From Trichoplax adhaerens (Eukaryota; Placozoa; Uniplacotomia; Trichoplacea; Trichoplacidae): a DNA stretch of 64,000 nucleotides. The position numbers and the translations under genes are program-made. The notes under the pieces are model-generated. The model was given only the letters and a program-made list of their open reading frames with translations, made no database searches and had not been told where the DNA came from. Each line of letters opens with the position of its first letter. Positions within the stretch are counted from its first letter, which is position 1. Shown here piece by piece: positions 54,101-64,000 of the stretch. Where the stretch lies: assembly GCF_000150275.1 (NCBI RefSeq), contig NW_002060951.1:797503-861502 (forward strand), read 5' to 3'.

Positions 54101-57100
54101 AGCTACTAATGAGTAATAGGTTTAAATACTTCACTTTATTTTCGTTAAACTTAGTCATAAAATGTACTAAAGAAAAACGTAAGAATATTCTTAGCAATTA
54201 TAGTCAAAAGATCCTGCAAGTGACTAACTGAAACTGAGCAGCTAAGCTAGTGCTCGGCTTTTTATAGTCTCAGCAAACGCCGATGGTGCACTTGTGAATA
54301 TTCTTGACATAACGACTTATACTGTAAAGTATACATATCCTAGTATAGCAACTAGAGCCTCAAGGCTCTGCAAAGTAATTGCACCTTACACTTAAGGTGT
54401 TATTAATTAACGTTTACTGTGTAATTAACTCGTTTTGCTGTATTAATGATCCTCATAAATCACTATTTCGATATTAGAAGCAAGTAAGTAAGACTTAAAT
54501 TTTATGCATTCCTTGAAGAAATTTCTGTCCTTTTTATTAATGTCTTGTACTGAAGATCATCATAAACTATTGCCACAAGCGAGACGTAAATAATCTACAT
54601 AGATAGCATAAAAGCCTCCTTTACTCATTAATTCTTTTGCACTAACAGTATCGGCAAATTAACACTTCAACTATACGAGTATCAAGTAGGGGCAAAAAAA
54701 TCTCTCATCTTCTATCTGATACCTAAAATATTGATAGAGAGATATACGCTAAACTAATTAACATTCAAAGTACCTGACCTGATTTGGTTTGAATATCGCC
54801 AAAGCCTCCAGAATTGCGCACAGAGACATTGGTTGTATTGACATACTACATCAATTATGGATCAGATCATCAGTTAGTGATAAAGAGATCGACTCTTAAA
54901 TTAGCACTTTCTATTATTTTGCTATACTAATAATAATTTATTCATGGAAAAGATTACCTTGTCGAAGTAAATGATTCGGTTGCAGCATGTCTTCCTTATA
55001 CCTCGAAACATTAAATAATGATAAAATTTTCATCGCGATACTAGAATGCTAGAAACTAGCGCCTAGCATATTAATTAAACAGTACTTCCACTTAAAGAAG
55101 CGATACCGAATTCAATCAGTAACCAAAATCTAAATCAAATATTTGATCTCACAGTATTCTTACCATGATTTGCAGTTAGGATAATATTAACGCAATCTTG
55201 CATTCCTCGCTCCTTCAAACCGTGTAAAATAGCTCCCATTAAATCATCAATGACTTTAATTTGCTCATTGACCTGAAATGAATTTTAAAATAACTAGTTC
55301 AAAATAGCGTAAAACTACTTGTAATATAGATCGTATCAACTTGATCTGGATGGAAATGTCAAACTATTAGTCTGAAGATAGCGAAATATACATTGAAATA
55401 TGATGATTGCATACTTCTGGTGAATCTGGGCCATGTCCACGTGCTGCAACATCCGGTTCATCAAAATATAAGATCATCATCGTAGGGCTTCATAAAATGG
55501 TATGCTAATTTAGTCAATTGCTAGGTGGTATTGCGGACTATTCATCCAAAATTATTTAGAAAGCAATATTTACCGTTCATCTTCAGGCATTTCAATCCAT
55601 TTAAAAAATTGATCTACACGATCCATGAAGGACACTGCTCTATACAACATAGATATTGAGAACAATATAACACATACGGCTTTCTATCTTGGCAACAAAT
55701 ATTAAGCGTGCTTTATATCACAGAATATGATTCTCAAGAGTAATTCAACAGCAAATTTAGATCAAGAATGGTGACTGGATTTGTGTTACATACCCATCAT
55801 AAAGGTACCAATAATTCGGTCGATAGCCTAACAGTAGAATATTTAATTTATAATTAAATAAATTCCATTTTTTATTACATCTTAAGCTGCACAGCCGATT
55901 CAAAGCCAAAAATATGCTAGCTAATAGTTACTTAACTTCTAACTAGGCAAAGCAAAGCACGATCTACACTAAAATATTTATGGATCATTTTTGAAATTGT
56001 CTATTTCATGAAACATTTAAGCACTAAAGAATGTGAGCTGTTGTAGCTGACTATATTATGCTATTAGAGACCGTATAGAGTAGGAATTTTACTGTGCACT
56101 AAAACCGCTCAATTTTTTTTAAGTATTTACAATAAATAATTCCTTCAATCCTATCAATCCTATCAAACTCTATGATATTGATTACCTGCAATCTCGGAAG
56201 CAGATCCGACCCAAAAGTAGGTAGCTGATTTCAAATTGTGTTTTCTTGCCGTTACCCAAATCTAAAGATAAAGCGAAATATGGGAGTATTGTAGATTAAT
56301 TAAGTTATTGGGCCATCAACAGTTTTTAAGAAGTAGTTTACTTACCGGTTCACCTCCCCACCATCTCGATTGAGTAGCATTCCTCGATCCCATAAAAAAT
56401 CGTTGGTTGTAAACAGGATCATAAAAGCTGTTTGCTACGATGCCGTGGTAGGCAGGATACAATCCCTAAATAGTACACGCTCAGTAATCATGACATATGC
56501 AGTTCCACCTGTCATTTCATCGATTTTTTCAATACAACTAACCGTTACTATGGTATAAAGGTTGGGAAATGTCTTGGTAGGAAAAACAGATTCCATATAT
56601 TCGGCTCGAACACCCTTCGCAGCTGAAAAATAAAGTAATGTGATAAATATATCGAGTGAAGATCAGAAACAAGTGGCTTTCGATCATTAACAGGTTAAAT
56701 ATAGAAGCTATCTATAAATTATTAGAACCTGAACTAATTATATTTGTAGATGGCAGCAATGACGTAGGACAAAATCGGTGTTAGAAATGGCAGTGACATA
56801 TATATATATAACATAGGTTAACATATATAGTAATGCTAAAGGACAATGTGTGTCCCTGCTACGTAATAAAATCATTAACTCACCAAATTTGGATATATTA
56901 GGAGAAAATCCACGATTAAAGAAATCCCAGCGAAATCCATCAACGCCAACTAACAATAACGGTTTTACTTTTGCTCTAATATATTAGTGCGCAAATGTAT
57001 AGTTTAAGAAGCTGGATTAGTATCATGACTTGAAAATAATTGAAAATCAGCGCAATACTCTCATCGTATCCTATGGTGTGCCCTTTACTTTAATAGTAAT

Positions 57101-59110
57101 CAATAAGTTTTTCAGTGCTAAGTTATGAATCAAACTCCTACAATTGTTTGCATACATACTTGCAGATGTCCGGAATAGTCGGTTTAGTCGGTTTTGAAGC
57201 TGTTGGTCGAGAATTAGTAGCTGGTGGTGGGCTAGCTGGCCGTTCAGTAGTTGGGGGTATCCTATTGGTAGCTCTTGTTGCCGTCATAGTTGGGCGAGTT
57301 ATAGTAGAATCCTGTTCGCCTAAATGACCATTGGCTACGATATTTTCAAATTTATAGTAAAGTATATCAAAAACGACTAATAAATTCTTTGCGAAGCAAA
57401 ATCGTATATTATGCAATCGATTTCATCCAATAACTAGAAGATCAGTATAGTTCAATGAATTTAGTAATGACTGTGTCGCATGATTAGTATACATTTGACG
57501 AATGTTGTCTAAGTAAATGGATGTTTACGTAGGTATTAATCGCTCTATATTTTTAAATTTTTCATTATTTAGCTTAGAAGTGAGTATGCTGGCTAGAAAC
57601 TTCCATCAACAACTCTATGCAATTTATTGATCGTTGGAATATTGATTTTTCAACGCAATCAGTCTGATAAGAAGAACACATCGACAAATAAACTCATTAT
57701 TTTCTCCTTAAATAGGTATAAATTTTTGCTTCGCTACTAAACAGCTCCGTAATTTATCCATCACCTATACATTTACACTGATTTCTAACGCACTTCTGTC
57801 AAATTTAGTCCATAATAACATCCAAATTTACCTGCTTTTTGCGTAAATATACCAATCAGAAGACCAATTGCAAAGGCTACGATGATTAGGATAATCCCGG
57901 CAATCTAATTGAATATTTAAGACTAAAATATTATAAATTAAATATCAAAAAAATCTTAGTCTAAGAGAGCTTTGATTTCTAGTCAGGCTTAAACATTCTG
58001 CTATGATACTTTTTTCTTCTGAGTTGTCTAGATATTATTGCTGCCGATAAATACCAGACTAAGGTCTAACATGTATTTCAAGTCCAGTTTTGGACGTGAG
58101 TAAGCCTTTATTAAGTCTGGAAATACAAATTACACTCTATTTCAAGCGAACGATACTTAACGTAATACCTATTCTCAACTAATGATCGTCAGAATTTCGC
58201 TATACTCGTGGGCATCATTGATATATACAATATTTTAAGGATAAGCTGGTCAGAAATGGATTAACTTGGGCAGAATTTTAAAAATATGATCTATAAATCT
58301 AAGAAATACATAAATTAAATGTAACTTCTAATTTCGATTACTTAGGGTATCTTTTTCCAGAAATTAATCGCTTATAATAATATCCTGAGATCTTGTAGTA
58401 GTTTGTGCATTACAACCGCACTTTTATCCTACTGCACGAATGTTTAGTCATACAAATCATTACTTATCTCTGTCTCACGTTCAGTTCTCACGAAAGTTAC
58501 GATATAAATACGTGTAATTAAATGCAATTGTGATTGCAGAAAAGTTTATCATCGATAATCTTTCTACAGCCCTCTATAGCTCTCTAAGAAAGAGTCTTGC
58601 TATCGTGCTAAGTCATAATAATTACTATTTATCCATTATGGCGTTACACGATTACTATCGAATAAATGCATTTAACCTATCACAGACTATACATTAAGGT
58701 AACAATAGTTTACCGGAAGCCAAATCAAGTATAAAGCTCAGTACCCCACTCAAAGTACCTTGCGAGCTTTCTAAGCACAATTTATGTTCATGAATTATAA
58801 TGCTAAAGTTAACAGATCGAACGTGCGATGATAGAAGTACTAGTAGGCGAGTCAAAGGAGTTAAAAATTAGGAAAATATCAATTACTATTATGAGATAGG
58901 CCATATTGCATGCAAATCAAAGATAGTGAGTGATGCAGTAAGCATTTTCAATTTAGCAGTTAAATCAGATCATTCATAATATTAAAAAATAGAATTAGCG
59001 TTTCAGATAGCTTTGTTAGATTGCAGCATTATTTGCCTTAGCGATCTTACCAAATGAGATCTTTTGATTTTATTATTCGATTGTTTCTGGCTTACTTCTT
59101 CAAATTGCAT
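49512..59110 (-). CDS. ENPP-family ectoprotein B (25 exons, one interrupted by the N gap)
   Basis: Exons: 59110-59051 (tentative first exon, ATG), 57904-57832, 57319-57160, 56975-56884, 56622-56543, 56465-56346, 56261-56186, 55827-55794, 55639-55574, 55487-55415, 55272-55164, 55001-54958, 54845-54779, 53697-53666, 53547-53477, 53389-53336, 53257-53100, 52669-52565, 52430-52348, about 52126 into the gap, 51882-51753, 51666-51583, 51478-51358, 51268-51082, 49658-49512 (TAA). Same layout as gene A: membrane span (IAGIILIIVAFAIG), Thr/Pro-rich stalk, phosphodiesterase domain, nuclease-like domain. Phosphodiesterase site: Asp in VDGFR, Thr in PTKTFPN and the distal His in GANHGW are kept. EPDVAARGHGP keeps Asp, but its His sits two positions later than in EPDxxGH. 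The DHG Asp is Asn (TANHG). Exon lengths equal gene A's almost throughout. Whether the enzyme is active is unclear. Confidence 0.82.
52041..52090. other. Assembly gap (50 N)
   Basis: A fixed-length run of N. The ENPP-B counterpart of gene A exon 37909-37760 should lie here. Only 36 coding bases (52126-52091, MLKEYSIDSFIL) remain beside it, and their assignment is tentative. Confidence 0.95.
56797..56811. repeat. TA microsatellite in an ENPP-B intron
   Basis: About seven TA units within the intron between exons 56975-56884 and 56622-56543. This intron is absent from ENPP-A. Confidence 0.8.
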
Positions 59111-62100
59111 CTTCGAATTACCGTGATATGTTTGAATTGTAATAGAGAGAAAACGATGAATTTCATACGCGTATTCTAAATTAGATTTAGTTTCAAGAAT
59201 CAAAATAATAAAAATTAATCTACAATATAAATTGTGCTATCAATCTACAACTAGCAACAGAAGAATACTACGGTAATTACTATAATTTATCGATCAGAAA
59301 GTTAGACTAAAGTTAGCATATTACTATCGTCGATTTCCGAGTAAATTCAAATCATCCATAGCACGTATTACTGTGATAGACTCATTATAGTTATTAATCG
59401 GATAGATCAATGACGAAAATTTTAAATATACCTAAGTAATTATCTTTAAATATTAAGCAATGATTTATGAGAATCAAATTGTAATTAATAGAGCAAATTG
59501 TAAAAATCCTGTTCGACTGGTAATCTTTAGCAAATTTTTGTTGGAATTTTATTATAGGTCTTCTCTATCTGCTAGAATAGATTGAGCGAAAAAATTCGTC
59601 TTGAAAATATCCAATATCTATATAATGAGCCCCATATCTTTATCTCTAACAGTATCTCTGTCTAACTGGTAATGATTATATCATATCATATATCCTAAGA
59701 GCTTTCCAGAAAAGAGACCTATCATTTAAACTAGTAAAATTATTCTTTTCTAATCTTACTTTAGCACTAGGTATTTTTCTGCTTTTCTTTCTTTACTATA
59801 ACCAGAGATTTTCTTAACTTCGCTTAAATCGATGTAGGTCGATCAGTTAAAGGCAGAAATGACTATCATTACGCCAAGTGCTAGTAATAAATAGTTCTGA
59901 AATTGACTATGGTAGGATGTGATTGGATAAGCTTGATTAATCCACGTACTTTAATCCCTATGGATCTCTAGATCAGCATGATTACTCAAGGTAACAGCTA
60001 TATTGATAATTTGTACTCTAAATGTATGAAATTATCATCGATTTCAATTCATAAGCAAATGTAGGTGCGTCTATTATCTAAATAATCTGATCCTGATTTG
60101 AGCGTACCATCTCGTACCGTAATTCAGGCTTGTACAAATATTCACAAAACATCAGGCAGCCAAGACTAGAAAAATAACAATAATAGTATCACTGGTATAA
60201 GTTAACTTGAGATCTTATGTGAAACTTGGCTATTAGTATTTTTCTAGTCTGCAAAATATTGTAAACAAAGTATTATTTTACTAAAGCAAACATGACATGC
60301 AGAAACTAGTGATGAATTCGAAATATGCGGTCAAGAGTAAGTAAAATAGGAGCGTAATTGATGTTAATCGCCTTCGGTATAGCCTATGGTGATATCATCA
60401 AGAAATCATTAAATCCACAATCAACGGCACAATTGCACAAAAGTTTTATTTTAATAATTTTATAATTGCTATAATGTGAAGAAATGATTTCCAATGGTAT
60501 TATGAATGGATAGAAAAGACTCCTCTTTATCTCAATCCATAATCAAAGCGATTTACGTAGAACTCATTACCATTGTATAAAAATCAAGTAGTCGATAATA
60601 ATTGCTTAAGAGCTTAGGCTTTTCGTTAGAACCTATCCTATCGAAAGAGAATACTATAAGATTATTGAAATAGCATAGAAGAACTCGGTATTATTCATTT
60701 CTTTGGCTAAGATAATCATTTCAATGGCTGCAACACTGAATTTATTTCTTTTAAGGTTATACTCGATATTAGAAATACCATGCATCTTAAACTTTTGTAA
60801 ATAGTTTATGACATTATTTCATATTTTTTACTGGAGCAATGAAGACCTAATCATAAATAGTCGCAAAAGCATCCACTTTATAACAGATGCAATTGACTTA
60901 AATTTAGTCAGATTAGAAGGCTATCTCATTCGTATCATAATTTGCACGCAGTACCAGGCACAACTTAATACTTCCTTAAGGGGTTAAAATAACTGAAAAC
61001 TGCAAGTTCAGTTAGCTCCTCCTAATTGGAACTGCCAGGTTCGACATACGCAAGTAAACAAATAGATGAGTTCCTCAATCAAGTAGGCAATTACTAACTT
61101 TGTTCAAAATTTGTAATAGCCCAATATTATAGAGCCACGAGAATCGAACTTCGTTTAGGAATAGATGTAGAAATAAATGCCCCGTTATCACCTTTTATCC
61201 AATTTACTATGCAAGCAAGCACGGATAAATAGGACGTATAGATGTAAACAAACTCAATCCCTTAAAGAAATAAACACGCTATAGGTAGCATTGATTTGTC
61301 TAAGGTTAGAGTCAAATCGACTAGAATTTCGATATTTTAATATTAAAACTTGGTAGATAAATGTTGCAGCATGCGATGATGACCTATATTATAGAATGAT
61401 AGATTTTGGGCTTCATAAATTCACTTTATCGACCGTAAAATAGTTGTAAATCGGTAAACTTTCTATAATTAGAGATAGTGATTCTTTCTAACAATAACGA
61501 ACAATTTATCACCTCTTATTAATTATCATTCTACACTTATCCAATATCTAGCGTTCGAAAAGCTAGCTGTACGGGGCAGATTCCTTGTCATCAATAGCTG
61601 TCGCAAATTTTTCTAGCCGATGAGTGTTGTAGTTATCAAATTGCCATAGCTTCTATGCATATGCTAAGCGAATTATCAAAACTTACCAAGTCGTGTTAGC
61701 TGAAGAGAAAGTTTTACGTTTAAAATGATCCCAACGAAATACATCTTTAAAAACGACAATTAATAGTTTTCTCTTATAACTCCTATCGACCCTAACCTAA
61801 CTTCAGAAGAGTGGATATTTATGTGCATATTCATCGTAATAAATGCAATCATTACAAGTAATCGTATATTGCAGAGTTCATGGTAAATGCGTATTATTAG
61901 TAACACTTGAATTAGCTAAAAATAGCAGGCAACAAGCAGTTATAGCCAGTTTTAGATCTGTATAACAAAATTGAACAGCGCTTTGGTAATTCAGTTAAAG
62001 TATTATCCAGGAGTGCACGATAAAATTTTAATTTCTGAACCGTGGCTCAAATTGTCTCTTCTAAATCAATTATTTTTCAGTCTAGTTGCTAGTATAAGAA

Positions 62101-62994
62101 ATTCAGCGATGTATTCAGATTTTTCTATCAAGAACCGGTAAAGCAGACTAGCATGTCTATCATTTTTTTACACTATGCCAAGATACGATTCTTCTTTCCT
62201 TAGTTTACATAAAATGCAATAGCTGAATATTGAACTATACCTTTTTAGGAATAATTATTCTAACTATAAAAGATATATCAATTACCGTAACTCAGTCGTT
62301 AAAAAAGTCTATATGCATGAATTCAGACCCTAGATAGTGTGATGATCTTCGTTCAGTAGAATGATATTATGGATTTTTATAGTTAATACCAACTGGTAAG
62401 GATCAACATAAGTAATTCTAATCCCGCAGAATCGAACTTTGAAATAATGCACGAATTCTTTAGTAATAATCAGAAATAATATGACAAAATGCTAATAATC
62501 CATACTCTACTGTACTATACACACCATAAAAAAATTATTGTAACGCTGTTTATTGATTATCTTTTATATAAATTGGGTTTCCAACGGATTCATAAAATTG
62601 TTACTGTTATTCCTCAATTTCTAGTATCATACCAATTGAGCATGCAATTGCATAAAGGCAGTAGCATCTATCAATGTAAGTAGCCCGCTTACCAATAAAT
62701 GATATGCAAAGGATCAATTTGAACTTTATTCTAAATGCGGAGTTAGACTAAAAGCTATCACAAAGAAATTGTAAACATTATAATTTTATTGTAGGTTATA
62801 CGCACTGAAATTTTCATGTACTCTAGTTCAACTATAACGTCGAGAAAACAGCCTAACTAATGCTCTACTGCAAGCCCTCGATGCATTTACCATTTAACTG
62901 TAAAATGGCAAATTGAAATTATAACACAAAATCTAATTTTTAGCATTTAGAATTATAAATACGATTAATGAATGAATGATGTAAACTAGAAAAG
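59111..62994. other. Intergenic between ENPP-B and ENPP-C with ENPP remnant
   Basis: Apart from the decayed exon at 61687-61782, no exon was recognised. From about 61909 onward the sequence is paralogous to 48573-49511. Confidence 0.5.
61687..61782 (-). pseudogene. Relic of the first ENPP catalytic exon
   Basis: Read on the minus strand from an acceptor-like GATAG, the frame gives KLLIVVFKDVFRWDHFKR and ends at a GTAAGT donor. It matches PLLLVGVDGFRWDFFNR of gene B. The invariant Gly after the metal-binding Asp is Val. Length is 96 bp against 92 bp, so the phase no longer fits the next exon. No following catalytic exons were found downstream. Read as a leftover of another tandem copy. Confidence 0.6.
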
Positions 62995-64000
62995 CTAAAA
63001 GATCGACCATAACTCTGTGGGTATTTGGGCTTCCAATTGAACTTGCAACTCTGCTGGAAGTTCAGGGAAGAAATCGATACCAGTCAATTTTTCTATATCA
63101 GCAATGCTGGAAACATGTTCAAAGATTTGTGATACGGCAGACTGTAAAACAAAAGATGCAAGAATAAAATAAAGGAATACTGCTCTTTAAAAATGTACAT
63201 TGTAGATATAAAATAATCATTAAAATATAAAATTAATACTACAACTAAAGAAAAATACTTATCGAACATGTTTGTGTATAACAATTTAAAACTTAAATTA
63301 TTGAGATGTAAATATCGTTGTAATGCTAAAAAATATGTCATATTTTTCAAAATTTATATATAACCGCGATTGATACAGAATGTACCGTATACCGGATATA
63401 TAGCATTTCATTACTATAGTAGAATCATAGAAAATTGCAAAATCGGTAAAGACTATTACTAATGTGAAAATAACCCAGAAAATCTGTCCATAACTACGCA
63501 ATTAAAAATTATTAACGCAGAATATCATTGATGTAAAAGGCTATTATTTACAAAAGATTCCATCTAGTATCTGCAAACTATCAATACTAAACTTAAAATA
63601 TCCATTTAAACAACTGTTAATACAATTATCGTAAAAAAATTTAAAATATTCATATAATATCGCTATTACTACGGGAAAAAATATGAAGCATCACTATGTT
63701 TTAGTATCTTTCTATCATTTAAAGTGCAGTATTAATGTAAAATTCGTGTAAGTGTTGTTAATACTAAGGTCAATTCCACATTAGCATCAGCAGATTTTAT
63801 GCATATGAGTACGTATAGTTTGTATGAGTTTTATGACTCAATTTTAAAACGTCATTGCATCATTATTTATGCAATTATGTTTACATGGTTAAATTATAAT
63901 TTAGACCTCGATTTGACCGATAATAAAATATTACAAGTATTCTTACGCGACATTGAGGTGAGGCTGATTTACTATGTGGCAGTATAAATGATAATGCTTC
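61909..64000. repeat. Duplicated block, copy 2 (3' end and flank of ENPP-C)
   Basis: Counterpart of 48573-51135. The order of flank, last exon, intron and penultimate exon is kept. The intron between the last two exons is 805 bp here against 1423 bp in gene B. Confidence 0.75.
62995..64000 (-). CDS. ENPP-family ectoprotein C, 3' end only
   Basis: Two exons are visible: 64000-63948 (continuing beyond the window) and 63141-62995, ending in TAG. The first gives EALSFILPHSKSASPQC and ends at a GTAAG donor near 63947. The last encodes SAVSQIFEHVSSIADIEKL through TELWSIF. Both belong to the C-terminal nuclease-like domain and are closest to gene B, with a handful of substitutions in the last exon. 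Catalytic state cannot be judged from this part. Confidence 0.85.

Overview
The window looks like a draft scaffold from an early-branching animal, possibly a placozoan (inference). It is strongly AT-rich with an N gap at 52041-52090. Genes are split by GT-AG introns of mostly 80-800 bp. The proteins are metazoan types: an FDX2-type ferredoxin, ceramide glucosyltransferase, and ecto-nucleotide pyrophosphatase/phosphodiesterases (ENPPs). Nothing bacterial, viral or CRISPR-like was seen, and no tRNA or rRNA was recognised. Gene models were built by hand from splice sites, reading phase and comparison of paralogs. 'Residue' numbers refer to those models.

Layout. (1) 209-378 is a cluster of GTACTGTACAGTAC-type repeats. 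(2) 576-1840 (+) is a complete six-exon mitochondrial [2Fe-2S] ferredoxin. (3) 5076-14240 (-) is a complete 16-exon patatin-like phospholipase of 935 aa. It carries two EF-hand loops and a long disordered tail. (4) 20464-25253 (-) is its tandem paralog, shorter, with one EF-hand and an unresolved 5' exon. (5) 25.9-28.2 kb is an intergenic island of the same GTAC palindromes, with a perfect hairpin and a second copy of a dispersed repeat. (6) 28620-33331 (+) is a complete ten-exon ceramide glucosyltransferase of 395 aa. (7) 36140-44946 (-), 49512-59110 (-) and 62995-64000 (-, partial) form a tandem array of ENPP genes A, B and C. They are predicted type II membrane ectoproteins with a Pro/Thr-rich stalk, a phosphodiesterase domain and a C-terminal nuclease-like domain. 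A decayed ENPP exon lies at 61687-61782.

Most interesting points. ENPP-A has lost four of the expected zinc ligands of its phosphodiesterase site. Its nuclease-like domain nevertheless keeps a full DRGH...N...LE signature of the EndoG/NUC endonuclease family. Neighbour B shows the reverse pattern. A and B share exon lengths base for base, apart from the stalk and terminal exons, with two exons of A each split by an extra intron in B. The patatin genes fuse a Ser/Asp lipase fold to EF-hands. Gene 1 appears to have gained a second EF-hand by inserting exons at a phase-0 intron that cuts the calcium loop.

The neighbours are not an operon. Several act on lipids or phosphodiesters, but co-location is most simply explained by local tandem duplication.
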